Of a stretch of DNA of 64,000 bases, positions 35,189 to 44,017 are shown in pieces. Under the pieces are notes generated by a model that searched no databases, had not been told where the DNA came from, and was given only the letters and a program-made list of their open reading frames with translations. The stretch comes from Marinobacterium litorale DSM 23545. Its GTDB lineage: Bacteria > Pseudomonadota > Gammaproteobacteria > Pseudomonadales > Balneatricaceae. Numbering within the stretch: position 1 is the first letter of the stretch; every line of letters starts with the position of its first letter. The position numbers were made by a program, and so were the translations under genes. The stretch is taken from positions 39,774 to 103,773 of the forward strand of contig NZ_AUAZ01000016.1 in NCBI RefSeq assembly GCF_000428985.1, in the 5' to 3' direction.

Positions 35189-38100
35189 TTAGATCTGGAC
35201 CTTGCGGCCTTGCTGGACTTCAACCAGCAGGGCCTCGCGCAGGGCATTCAGATAGCGGTCCACATCCCCCTCGTCGGCCAGCCAGGCCTTGTCGAACGCG
35301 ACACGGAGGTTGCGGGTGTGAACATAGTCGGCGGGCGATTCCTTGACCTCGGGAGTCCCCCCGTCACTCTGGTCTTCACTCTGGCTACCTGGGTGCTGAT
35401 CGGGGTCGTCTGCCGGTGCTGATTTCTGATTGGCCAGCGCCACCATTTTGCCCAGCAGCTTCTGGTAGCCCTCTTCTTCAAAGTACCGGGTACGGTCCTT
35501 GATCACGGCAATCAGGCGCTCCTGCCCGATGTAGTCGACCAGATCCCGGAACGGTTTGTTGAGCTCATCCTGGCGTGGTTCCGGCAGGGACTGATATTCG
35601 TCCATACTTTGCATGCGTTCCTGCATGGTCTTCAGGGAGGTTTCTGCCTGAGCTCGGGTTTGCTGCACTTTCTCGTCGATGCGCTCCTGCAGGCTATCCA
35701 GTTGGCCCTTGAGGTGCTGAATGCGATTCCCTTTGTAGCAGTTGGGGTCGTTCAGGATGGTGCGGATCTGCTCGATCTCATCCCCGGACACATAGATAAA
35801 GTTGGGCTCCTGGCTCTGCAGGAAGGACCGAGCCTGGTTGTAGATGTCTTTTTGTGAACCGCCCATAAACTTGCGGATGGGGTCGATGACATCCTCTTTC
35901 AGGTCCAGCAGTTGGTCTTCCTGCTTGCCCAATTCCGTCAAGTGCCAGGTGTAGGGCTTTCCGGCGACCTCTTTCAGCGTCACCAGGGCAGGTTTCAAGG
36001 CATTGAGAAACGGGTACTGATCGACCTGCGCTATCCGCCGATCCAGGTCGTGGTACATGTCCTGGAAGGCTTCGCCGGCCTCTTTACCCAGGGCCTTGGC
36101 TTCGCTGCTGCGGGGCGGGCTGTCGAAGAAGTCCTCGTAGAACGACTTGAGGGCTCGGACCTGAGAGGCGGTGAACTCAATCTGTGGTTCCAGCACCACG
36201 TTGCCGTGGCCGTGAGTGTTACGCAGGGCGCGCTCCAGCTCGCTGTCCTCCAGGATGTTCCCGTCGAGACGAACTTCCACCTTGCCACGGGCACACAGGT
36301 TGGCCAGGGTGCAGAGAATCGCGGCGTAATACCAGCCGTAGGGTTTGCGTTCGAACTTCTCCAGCAGGCTCTTGAGGGTAGTGCGGACACCGCCCCGGTT
36401 GTTGCTCTGAATGAACGCCAGCACTTCCTGCTCGGATTCCGCCAGGGCCGTGGCATCATTACCGAAAAGACCATCGTCTGTACGGTTGAGGCAATTGCTG
36501 ACGTCATTTTCCGTGTAGGAAACGCCACGCAACATGCGGAGGTTCGGGTAAGCCCGTGAAATCAGCTCATGGAAGCCCCGAATAATACGGGTCTGGGGGT
36601 CCTCATTCGCGACCTCCACATCAGCCCCGCCAATGAGCAACTTGGACTTGCCAATGAGGGTCTGAACCTGCTGCCGGAGCCTGGCCTCGCGCTCACGGTT
36701 CTGAAAGCCCTTGTCATTCAGGATCCGCTTTACGGCTTCCTGCTGGGTAACGGAAATGTTCTGCTTGATGTACTTCTCGGTGCGCTTGAACATGAGCAGA
36801 TCGCGCACCAGGCGCTCGTCCGACGGCATGAGCACGAACAGCTCGTCCGCCTTGTAGGTCGAGGCTGTACGTAGCATCTGCTCGTTGTCAGTATGCTCGT
36901 GGAACGGGCTGATGACATTGATCGAGAGTTCGTATTCACGCCCATGCAGACGATCATCCAGTTTGCGCGAATAGGAGTAGTCTTGCCCCTGGTTCTGGGA
37001 GGAGCCTGCGTCATAGCGGATTTTGCGCTGCTTGATGACAAAGTCGAAAACGATCTTTTCCAGCTCGTCAGCCACGTCCGATGATTCGACCTCTGTGTTC
37101 TTGATCTCCTGCTCGACGTCCTTTTCCTCGTCCGTCAGGTACTCGTACTGGTCGCCGTTGCGCTGTATGTAGGTCTGTTGCTCCAGAAGGCTCAGGGCCT
37201 CCTCGACCTTGGTGCGAAGTGCCGGCAGATCCTGATCGAAGGCATCCAGCATCAGCACGCAAAGGTTGCGCACCGTGGGCTTGAATTCCTTGACGTATTT
37301 GACCAGGAACAGGGCCTTCAGCAGACGAATGGCGAAGGCATTATCGAGGTGGTTCTCGGCCTGAATAATCGCCCGCTGTATTTGTGATTTCAGTGCAGAG
37401 CGGATGCCTTCAAACATCAGGTCAAAGGTGGCCAGTTGGCCCACCTCATGGTTGCCGATGTGGATGGCCACCTGCTGGAAAACCCCTAGCATGGAGCGCT
37501 CACCAACAGAGCTGTGCTTACCTTCAAAGGCGTTGTGCTGGGACAGATTCTGGATCGCCGATTGGAACAGCGCGAACTGGTAGGGGATAAAGGGATAACT
37601 GTGGATGAAGTGGTCGCGATCCCGGAAATTCCGATAGGTAGCCGAACCATCCGAAAAATCGAAGAGCGTTTTAAAATTATTGGATTGATCGTGGTAAAGA
37701 TCTGACAGCTGGTTAACGCCCTCTTCGGTTTTGGTCAGCAGGCGCTTCTGGATCACTTCCGCTACATCGGCACTGGACAGTTTCATGCGGTTATTGAAAC
37801 GCGCCTGAATTTTCGAGAAATCGTTACCTTGCTGCTTGCCCATTTCGCCAACCACGTTTTTCATCTCTTCCTGGGCGGTGACGATAATCCAGGCCCGGCC
37901 CCGACACTTAGTGGCGAGGCTCTCGGCAATGGTTTGCAGGTTGGTCATCAGCTTGGTGTTGTCGGCAATGTACTGGCCGACCTCGTCCACAAAAAAGTTC
38001 AGGCGGAACTCTTTGTGGCCACCCTCTTTTGCCTGCTTCTCGATATAGGCATTCACATTGTCCGCGAAGTCCTCAATTGAAACGCGGTATTCGCTGCGGT

Positions 38101-38770
38101 ACTTGTCCAGAATGCCCGCTGCCGACTGCGGGTCGCCACTGGTCACAGCGGCGTAGGCTTTGGCAATATTCGGGCCTTCCAGAAGGGCTTGCTCCCGGCC
38201 TTTCTGCCAGGGGCGGCCGGCGATGGCCTCGTACTCGACTTTGAATTGTTCGTACAGGCCACGGCCGTCCAGATCGCGCTCAAACTGGGCAATGTGCCCT
38301 TGTTTGCCGTAGTAACCGCACATTTCGTCAAAGACTTTAACGAACACGGCCAGAAGCGCATCGATCTGGGTTTTGCTGATGACATCGGCTTTCTGATCGA
38401 TGTTGAACAGAATGCTCTTCGCCGGAATTGAGACAGCTCGTTTCAGGTCGCCCCGGAGAATTTCATTCTCGCTGCATTTGGGAAGGAACAGGTCCAGGGT
38501 TGTAGCACCGTCCATCTCGCGGTTTTCAAGCAGAAGCGCCAGCATCTTAAGCAGGTGTGACTTACCCGAGCCGAAGAAGCCGGATACCCAGACCCCGTTC
38601 GCCCCTTCGTAGTTATTGTAGGCGTCCAGGAACTCTTCGAGACGCTTCTCGACTTCGTTGGTCAGTACGTATTCTTCAATTTCGAGGCGAAGACTGGCTT
38701 CATCGTCGGCTTTGATAACGCCTTCAATGGGGCGGTCAACGGGCTTTAGAAAAATATTCTTCAATGTCAT
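35189..38770 (-). CDS. brxC: BREX P-loop ATPase BrxC
   Basis: 1193 residues, typical of BrxC/PglY. N-terminus MTLKNIFLKPVDRPIEGVIK, Walker A GFFGSGKSHLLKMLALLLEN near residue 63, and a Walker B-like FFVDEVGQYIADN near 265; the rest is helical with a proline- and glutamine-rich segment near the C-terminus (around 1110-1140). BrxC is essential for BREX activity and is thought to assemble with BrxB, PglX and PglZ. Located 43 bases after brxB. Confidence 0.95.
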   Translation of the reverse strand: MTLKNIFLKPVDRPIEGVIKADDEASLRLEIEEYVLTNEVEKRLEEFLDAYNNYEGANGVWVSGFFGSGKSHLLKMLALLLENREMDGATTLDLFLPKCSENEILRGDLKRAVSIPAKSILFNIDQKADVISKTQIDALLAVFVKVFDEMCGYYGKQGHIAQFERDLDGRGLYEQFKVEYEAIAGRPWQKGREQALLEGPNIAKAYAAVTSGDPQSAAGILDKYRSEYRVSIEDFADNVNAYIEKQAKEGGHKEFRLNFFVDEVGQYIADNTKLMTNLQTIAESLATKCRGRAWIIVTAQEEMKNVVGEMGKQQGNDFSKIQARFNNRMKLSSADVAEVIQKRLLTKTEEGVNQLSDLYHDQSNNFKTLFDFSDGSATYRNFRDRDHFIHSYPFIPYQFALFQSAIQNLSQHNAFEGKHSSVGERSMLGVFQQVAIHIGNHEVGQLATFDLMFEGIRSALKSQIQRAIIQAENHLDNAFAIRLLKALFLVKYVKEFKPTVRNLCVLMLDAFDQDLPALRTKVEEALSLLEQQTYIQRNGDQYEYLTDEEKDVEQEIKNTEVESSDVADELEKIVFDFVIKQRKIRYDAGSSQNQGQDYSYSRKLDDRLHGREYELSINVISPFHEHTDNEQMLRTASTYKADELFVLMPSDERLVRDLLMFKRTEKYIKQNISVTQQEAVKRILNDKGFQNREREARLRQQVQTLIGKSKLLIGGADVEVANEDPQTRIIRGFHELISRAYPNLRMLRGVSYTENDVSNCLNRTDDGLFGNDATALAESEQEVLAFIQSNNRGGVRTTLKSLLEKFERKPYGWYYAAILCTLANLCARGKVEVRLDGNILEDSELERALRNTHGHGNVVLEPQIEFTASQVRALKSFYEDFFDSPPRSSEAKALGKEAGEAFQDMYHDLDRRIAQVDQYPFLNALKPALVTLKEVAGKPYTWHLTELGKQEDQLLDLKEDVIDPIRKFMGGSQKDIYNQARSFLQSQEPNFIYVSGDEIEQIRTILNDPNCYKGNRIQHLKGQLDSLQERIDEKVQQTRAQAETSLKTMQERMQSMDEYQSLPEPRQDELNKPFRDLVDYIGQERLIAVIKDRTRYFEEEGYQKLLGKMVALANQKSAPADDPDQHPGSQSEDQSDGGTPEVKESPADYVHTRNLRVAFDKAWLADEGDVDRYLNALREALLVEVQQGRKVQI

Positions 38771-38813
38771 TGTACTTTCCCTTAATGATTACGCCTCGAA
38801 TCGTATCGTCCGC

Positions 38814-39425
38814 TCAGGCTTCGTAATGAAAGATGTTGAACGCACGGTAGTACTTGTCGTCATGCAACCTGCCGAACAGATCCAGCGATGCACCGGTTTC
38901 CAGCGAGTGGGTATAGGAGCCCGGGAAGAACATCACCGTTGGCTGGTCTTTGGCGGTGCTCTGCAAGTTGTTGAGCACGTTATGGGAGCGTATGTAGGGG
39001 AAGACCTCGCCCACCCCTGAGAGAAACAGCACGTCAAACTCAACGGACTGGAGTTTTGCCGCAATAGCGGGCACCAAATGGGCTTCCGGGTCCAGCACTC
39101 CCTGTAGCAGTTCTTTCAGCTGATCCTTTGAGACCGTGGGCTCGAGCTCTAACACCTGCTCCCAGATGTCTCTTTCTTTCAAAATATCGACGGCCAGGTC
39201 GTACAGATTGATACTCAGGATCCGGATGCCCGCCTGCTCCAGCCGGTTAACCAACTGCCGCTGAAGACGCTCCATCTCGACCGCTTCTTCAGGCCGGTAG
39301 GGGCAGATGAAGAAAGGCACTTCATTACCCAGTCCCTGTTTGTTCAGGAACCGCTGGCCGGAAACCACGCTGAACAGGTGCTGTAGTCGCTCCTGCATCG
39401 GCATTTTGGCAATGTCCTTTCTCAA
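38814..39425 (-). CDS. brxB: BREX protein BrxB (DUF1788)
   Basis: 203 residues, matching the DUF1788 family: LNKQGLGNEVPFFICPYRPE, IRILSINLYDLAVDIL, FDVLFLSGVGEVFPYIRSHN and FFPGSYT. BrxB is a small required BREX component without known catalysis. Its start overlaps the brxA stop (ATGA). Confidence 0.93.
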   Translation of the reverse strand: MRKDIAKMPMQERLQHLFSVVSGQRFLNKQGLGNEVPFFICPYRPEEAVEMERLQRQLVNRLEQAGIRILSINLYDLAVDILKERDIWEQVLELEPTVSKDQLKELLQGVLDPEAHLVPAIAAKLQSVEFDVLFLSGVGEVFPYIRSHNVLNNLQSTAKDQPTVMFFPGSYTHSLETGASLDLFGRLHDDKYYRAFNIFHYEA

Positions 39426-40036
39426 GCTGACATCCCCCTGATATCGGATTCATAGACTGGAAAGTAGAAAAACTCGTCAGGATTGTTCTTACGCAGCAAC
39501 TCAATCAGCCTGGGGCTTAGCAGTACTGCGTTTATGGTTTTGTCCTTAGCTAACAACCCTGCCTCCCGCAGCATTCTGAACAGGACCTGTCGCAATTTAT
39601 CGCGCGTTGAGGCGCTGGCATTATCCAGTTCGTCATGCCATTCCGATTTACGGTTATAGAAGGCATCGAAATCCTCAAAACTGAGATCCAGCTTCATCGC
39701 GACAAACCGTTCGTGGAGCACTTCCACCGCAAAGTCTGCGATAAAGCGATAAAGGCGACACACGGAAACCCACAGGAGATGTGCCTGGTCCTGGTGGTTT
39801 GCCTCGGCCAGGAAAGTCAGTTCGCTTTCGGTCAACGTCTTCAGACGTACAATCACCTCTCTACAAGTTCGCTTTGCCGTGCTCTCTGTCCTGGTCTGTA
39901 GCAGATTGTCTCGTAGCGCCTGAACACGCACCTCTTCCCAGTCATGAAGCGACAGGTACAGCTCGGCCAGCTTCACCGATTCGCGGTGATACAAGCTGCC
40001 GGACGTGAAGGAGATGCGATACCGGCCTTGGGTCAT
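39422..40036 (-). CDS. brxA: BREX protein BrxA (DUF1819)
   Basis: 204 residues starting MTQGRYRISFTSGSLYHRES at 40036. I prefer this ATG over one 17 codons upstream because it overlaps the stop of the HTH gene by four bases and gives the family's length and N-terminus. BrxA is a small, helical, DNA-binding BREX protein of the NusB-like fold. Translation is probably coupled to the HTH gene in front. Confidence 0.93.
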   Translation of the reverse strand: MTQGRYRISFTSGSLYHRESVKLAELYLSLHDWEEVRVQALRDNLLQTRTESTAKRTCREVIVRLKTLTESELTFLAEANHQDQAHLLWVSVCRLYRFIADFAVEVLHERFVAMKLDLSFEDFDAFYNRKSEWHDELDNASASTRDKLRQVLFRMLREAGLLAKDKTINAVLLSPRLIELLRKNNPDEFFYFPVYESDIRGMSA

Positions 40037-40242
40037 TCGGAACGCTCGCCCTTGCTCGTTTCGGCGGCTCCACCGCCCTTGACCCACTCATCCACTTCGA
40101 TTTTTTTGAACTTCCAAAATCGCCCCATGCGGTGGGCGGGCATTGCGTGCTTGTCGATCCAGCGGTACACGGTGTCATTGCTGACACCGAGGTGCTTGCC
40201 AATTTCGTCTACGGATAACCAGCGATCTTCCATCTCGGCCAT
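40033..40242 (-). CDS. Small HTH (excisionase/MerR-type) protein leading the BREX operon
   Basis: 69 residues from ATG at 40242, which has AGGAAG seven bases upstream. A longer frame exists but would start within the promoter region. The sequence LSVDEIGKHLGVSNDTVYRW then HRMGRFWKFKKIEVDEWVK is the winged HTH of the excisionase/helix_turn_helix_17 family. Directly coupled to brxA. Many BREX loci carry a WYL-domain regulator (BrxR) here; this is a different, much smaller protein. I infer operon autoregulation. Confidence 0.85.
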   Translation of the reverse strand: MAEMEDRWLSVDEIGKHLGVSNDTVYRWIDKHAMPAHRMGRFWKFKKIEVDEWVKGGGAAETSKGERSE

Positions 40243-40333
40243 GTTTTCGCTTCCTATGGGCGATGGTGTTGCCACCTTAACTGAGGCGGCACGGTCTGAT
40301 GGGCGGAACAGCCCTACACTACATTGACTGATC

Positions 40334-40362
40334 AATATATAGAGGTGCCACGCTGCATTCAA
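40334..40362 (-). promoter_or_regulatory. Predicted sigma-70 promoter of the BREX operon
   Basis: Reading leftward: -35 TTGAAT (40362-40357), exactly 17 bases, -10 TATATT (40339-40334). Transcription would start near 40327, giving a leader of about 85 bases before the HTH gene. TGATCAGTCA just after the -10 box is a possible regulator site. Predicted by eye. Confidence 0.6.
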
Positions 40363-40492
40363 CCGATTTGACCCGGATAGACCAGCAAAGAACGGCATAT
40401 ATAGCCACCTGAAATCTGGGCGATCCCATCAATAGCCCCACGCAATCAACACCTGCGGTGTGAGCGGCATGCCTTTTACCGCCAAACAGCCC

Positions 40493-41095
40493 TCATCCCT
40501 CCTCGCTTGAGGGGCTTGCACTCCCGCTGGCAGCCTCCTTCAGTCCACCGAGGTGCTCCTCCAGATCTCTCAGAAGGCGCTCGCTTTTCCGTACGATTCG
40601 ACAAAGCTCCGCCTGATTGGCATTGAGCCTTCGCAACATTTCAAAACCGTCCTCAGTTTCCGTGATGAGCGGTTGCTCCCAGTCCTGGGCCCGCGTGAAG
40701 GCTGGTTTGTGATAGCGGAACCGACCTTCTTTGCGGATGTACTCACTGAACACTGATCGACCCTCGCCGCTCTTCTTCGGGACGAAGCGATTGTAGTACC
40801 AGGACAACTCCAACTTTCTTTTCCGGAGTCGGACGCGGCAGCCGAAATGCCCGGGATATCCGGGTGTCTTATCGGTACGGTGCGCGACGTTGTGTGACCA
40901 GAAGTGATCACAGAGACGCTGCGCCAGATAGCGGTACCTGGCTTGCTCCACGTCTGCTTGCTGGTGAATCGCCGTCAGAAATTGCCGGCATTGCGTGATG
41001 GCCGCTTTGGTACCACGCTGGTGGTTCACATTTTTTGCTCGGCTGACCGCCTCCCACTCTTCGCAGATTTCCTGGTGAGTCATTCGTTTGCTCAT
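40493..41095 (-). CDS. MobI-like mobile element transfer protein (probable)
   Basis: About 200 residues from the ATG at 41095 (GAGGAG seven bases upstream); the longer frame to 41326 has a proline-rich, non-protein-like start. Soluble, basic protein with ELSWYYNRFVPKKSGEG, FSEYIRKEGRFRYHKPAF and a C-terminal coiled coil (AELCRIVRKSERLLRDLEEHL). The middle resembles the MobI family, which is needed with oriT for transfer of SXT/R391 and IncC elements. In those elements oriT lies directly upstream of mobI. Assignment is from memory of the pattern. Confidence 0.6.
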   Translation of the reverse strand: MSKRMTHQEICEEWEAVSRAKNVNHQRGTKAAITQCRQFLTAIHQQADVEQARYRYLAQRLCDHFWSHNVAHRTDKTPGYPGHFGCRVRLRKRKLELSWYYNRFVPKKSGEGRSVFSEYIRKEGRFRYHKPAFTRAQDWEQPLITETEDGFEMLRRLNANQAELCRIVRKSERLLRDLEEHLGGLKEAASGSASPSSEEG

Positions 41096-41834
41096 GGCTG
41101 GCTCCTCGCTATGGATTTGCCAACAATCGTAATCAGTCGAGTGCTTTGAGCTGCCATGTGCTTTTGTCCTTTTTGGACACAAAGGCGGGGGCGGAGGTAG
41201 ATTCCTTCCTCCAAGCCATGGGACCTTTCCAATTCCTGTCCACGTGACTACCTGATTTGGGACTTTGCCGCTGCGCTCCCACGCGCCATGAAATAGCTCG
41301 CATGGACTGAAGGGTCCGCGCTCCATTATTTATTTGGGACCCTGGCTTCCCACCTCAGTGACAACACCGGTATCCGGTGGCTTGATGTAACCGGGCTGAC
41401 TGTCGTCGCTACAACAATTCCCGCTACTTGCGCAGGGTTCTTATAAAGGGCTTGTAAGAGACCTTTTGGAGCCCCGGTGTGATACGGGCATGCCCCGTAA
41501 AATAACAGGGCCTCGAAAAGGCTCTTTAAGAGGCTGTTTTGATCACGTCCAGCATTGACTTTCACATGTGAAAGTCAGCGGGAGTTACCGCTTCATAAAA
41601 TGATGCCGTGATGATGGCGGCTAGCGGAGACTGTTCACATTTTCGCCAGAATTTATCCAAAAACCGATGGCCGCCACATAGAAAGCGCCTAAACCCTAAA
41701 ATTTATCCTTTAAATTCAGCGTTTTAATATCTTTTTCTCTTTGCGCCCAAATTGGCCAATTCCACGGTTCTGGTGTGAATTCAGGACTATTCATAATCAC
41801 TCCTGACCGTTAAACAACGAATCAGGAGTGGATT
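41096..41834. other. 739-base regulatory region between mobI-like gene and alpA; oriT candidate
   Basis: No credible gene; a 79-codon leftward ORF (41326-41565) has no ribosome site or protein-like composition. It holds a perfect 22-base palindrome (41556-41577), several AAGAG/CTCTT inverted segments around 41446-41535 and a long hairpin at its right end. Its position upstream of a MobI-like gene makes it the best place for an origin of transfer. Confidence 0.55.
41556..41577. promoter_or_regulatory. Perfect 22-base palindrome
   Basis: Half-site TGACTTTCACA reads the same on both strands across the centre at 41566/41567. A -35-like TTGACT overlaps its left edge. Perfect palindromes of this size are typical of a dimeric regulator's operator or of a nicking-site arm. 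Confidence 0.65.
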
Positions 41835-41837
41835 ATG
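41792..41837 (+). promoter_or_regulatory. Hairpin covering ribosome site and start codon of alpA
   Basis: Arms CATAATCACTCCTGA (41792-41806) and TCAGGAGTGGATTATG (41822-41837) pair along their full length with one bulged G, loop 15 bases. The right arm contains the AGGAG ribosome site and the ATG of the next gene, so the folded mRNA would be blocked for translation. As DNA it is also a possible operator. Confidence 0.7.
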
Positions 41838-42035
41838 CAACGACAGTATTTCAACGAGACGAACGAGCGTTTGCTCACCTATGAAGAGGTTTGTGCCGTC
41901 ACCCAGCTTTCGCAAGCCACGCTTCGACGGTACGTGAAAGCCGGTCGTTTCCCTGCCCCCATAAAGCCAAGCCCGCAAGGAAGGGCCGTCAGGTTCCGGA
42001 TTCAGGATGTTCGTGACTGGCTAGACCGGCTGTGA
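41835..42035 (+). CDS. AlpA-family HTH regulator / excisionase candidate
   Basis: 66 residues. LTYEEVCAVTQLSQATLRRY followed by KAGRFPAPIKPSPQGRAVRF and DVRDWLDRL is the AlpA/MerR-like winged HTH found next to P4-type integrases, where such proteins activate integrase genes or serve as recombination directionality factors. Start and ribosome site are locked in an inverted repeat (41792-41837). Followed directly by the DUF927 gene. Confidence 0.88.
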   Translation: MQRQYFNETNERLLTYEEVCAVTQLSQATLRRYVKAGRFPAPIKPSPQGRAVRFRIQDVRDWLDRL

Positions 42036-42046
42036 CGGAGGCGCGA

Positions 42047-43771
42047 ATGAAATATCAATTGAGAGACTCAGGGCTGTACTGCTACAGCTCTGAAGAGTGG
42101 CAGAGGGTTGGCGGGTGGATAGAGGTTGTTGCCCGAACCCGCCTCTCCAATAAAAAACACGGCCACGGTGCGCTGCTGCAGTGGAAAAATATGGACAACG
42201 TCCTGCTCCGCGAGGTGGTGTATGCGCGCAACCTGAACGGCGATAACGCCCGACAGATACGGGAGCTGTTGGTGGACACCGGCTATCCGCTCGAACCCGG
42301 CAATATTAGCTGGACACGACTGCAGCGGTATTTGCTGGAGGAAATGGCAAAGGCGCCTCCGGCCACAACCGTCGACCGCAGCGGCTGGCATGGGCCTATT
42401 TTCGCGACGAGCAGCTGGACGGCAGGTCAGGCGGATGAGCAGCACCACTTTGTAGGGCAGCTATCGACCTCACCGTTGCTCCAGGAAAGCGGGTCTCTTC
42501 AAGACTGGCAGAATCAAGTGGGGAAGCTCTGTGGCGGCAACCCGCTGGCGATCCTCAGCGTCGGGGTGGCACTCGCGGCGCCCCTGCTAAAGCATGCGGA
42601 GCTTGAAAATGGGGCCTTTCACTTGGTTGGTAATAGCTCCACCGGGAAAACGACGTTGCTGCAGGTGGCCGCGAGTGTTTGTGGAGCACCAACGTTCGTG
42701 CGGAACTGGGTAGCGACTGCCAATGGCTTGGCAGCCGTCGCTGCTGAGCACAACGACATGTTGTTAGCGTTGGACGAGATTGGCCTGGCTCGGCCGGAAG
42801 ATGTCGATGTGGCGACGTATCACATAATGACCGGTGCCAGTAAGCTGCGCGCGAATATCTCAGGGGATCTTGCTGAACAAACGCACTGGCGAACGCTGGC
42901 GTTAAGTACTGGTGAGGTATGGCTGTCGGAAGTGTTTCAGGAAATAGGAAAGTCGGTTAAAGCCGGCCAAGAGAATCGTCTTGTCGAGATCCCCGTTTTT
43001 GGAAAATTTGGAGCCTTTGACGAGGTGCATGGCTTCAGCAGCCCCCAAGAGTTCGTGGACGCGTTGAAAAGCCGCACCAGGCACTACCATGGCACGCTGT
43101 TCCGGCACTGGCTTGAGCGTCTCACAGAAGATGTGGATGACTTGCCCGGCTATATCCAGAATGAGGTCGCCCGGTTGACGGACCAATGGAAGACCTCTCA
43201 TATGGCTTCGCAAGTCCTCCGGGTGATCAGGCGGTTCGCACTGATCACCGCTGCTCTGTGCCTAGCCTGCCGGAACTACCTACTCCCCTGGTCGGAAGCG
43301 GAGTCAGTTCGAGCGGTACACCAAGCAGTTGGAGCCTGGCTTCGGAGCCGAGGTCACATCTTCAATTCGGAGGAGCACCGCATTTTGGCTCGCCTTCGCG
43401 ATGCGATTTACAAATGGAATCACCGCCTTGTTGACATAGAGCGGGGGGATTACGGAAGAGCAATTGGTCTGCGACGCAAAGTGGCCGGTGAGACGCAGTG
43501 GCTGATACCCAAAAATACTCTGATCAAGGAGCTTGGCCTTCGTAGTCGATACACTCGGGAAATTGAGCCGCTTATCCAGAGAGATTTCATGGAAACCAAT
43601 GAGCAGAGCCGTGGCACCATGAAAATCAAGCTGCGGGATCGATCGGAGCGTTTTTTCGCCCTGTGGCCTGATCGCATCAAGGCGTATTGGGAAGCGCTAC
43701 CGGATGGAGATGGACTTTCCCAGTTTCCCACTATTCCCACTGGTGATTCGGAGGTAGAGGAGGATGATTGA
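42047..43771 (+). CDS. DUF927 helicase-like ATPase (P4-type replication protein)
   Basis: 574 residues from the ATG at 42047, which has GGAGG five bases upstream; a GTG at 42032 overlaps the alpA stop and is less likely. DUF927 core: Walker A VGNSSTGKTTLLQVAASVCG near residue 200, LLALDEIGLARPEDV as Walker B, then a superfamily 3-like helicase region and a C-terminal helical part. Such proteins drive replication of P4-like satellites and other integrated elements. No primase domain is obvious in front. Overlaps the next gene by eight bases. Confidence 0.85.
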   Translation: MKYQLRDSGLYCYSSEEWQRVGGWIEVVARTRLSNKKHGHGALLQWKNMDNVLLREVVYARNLNGDNARQIRELLVDTGYPLEPGNISWTRLQRYLLEEMAKAPPATTVDRSGWHGPIFATSSWTAGQADEQHHFVGQLSTSPLLQESGSLQDWQNQVGKLCGGNPLAILSVGVALAAPLLKHAELENGAFHLVGNSSTGKTTLLQVAASVCGAPTFVRNWVATANGLAAVAAEHNDMLLALDEIGLARPEDVDVATYHIMTGASKLRANISGDLAEQTHWRTLALSTGEVWLSEVFQEIGKSVKAGQENRLVEIPVFGKFGAFDEVHGFSSPQEFVDALKSRTRHYHGTLFRHWLERLTEDVDDLPGYIQNEVARLTDQWKTSHMASQVLRVIRRFALITAALCLACRNYLLPWSEAESVRAVHQAVGAWLRSRGHIFNSEEHRILARLRDAIYKWNHRLVDIERGDYGRAIGLRRKVAGETQWLIPKNTLIKELGLRSRYTREIEPLIQRDFMETNEQSRGTMKIKLRDRSERFFALWPDRIKAYWEALPDGDGLSQFPTIPTGDSEVEEDD

Positions 43772-44006
43772 TAAAACCTTCAGTCCGCCTTCGGAAGAGG
43801 TGCGCACCAAGCTTCTGGCTCGTTCTGGACAGTGTGAGCGGCTGGTTCGGGAGTCGGACCGTCGAACGATTACGGGTGTCAGTCGGACGCAGTGGTGGAC
43901 TTTGGAAAGAAAGCGAGTGGCTCCGGCACGGCTCAAGTTGGGCTGCAACTCGGTGGCGTGGCGACTATCGGATCTGTTGGCTTGGATCGAACAGCAAGGG
44001 GCTTGA
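43764..44006 (+). CDS. Second AlpA-family HTH protein
   Basis: 80 residues: RLVRESDRRTITGVSRTQWW then LKLGCNSVAWRLSDLLAWIE, the AlpA pattern (regulator of prophage CP4-57 integrase type). GGAGGT lies eight bases before the ATG. Ends 11 bases from the convergent integrase stop. Together with the first AlpA-like gene it gives two candidates for the island's excision factor. Confidence 0.85.
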   Translation: MIDKTFSPPSEEVRTKLLARSGQCERLVRESDRRTITGVSRTQWWTLERKRVAPARLKLGCNSVAWRLSDLLAWIEQQGA

Positions 44007-44017
44007 TTTGGCCCCTT

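Noticed and set aside
41326..41565. 79-codon minus-strand ORF upstream of the mobI-like gene
   Set aside because: No ribosome site, composition not protein-like, and it covers the inverted repeats and palindrome of a regulatory region.
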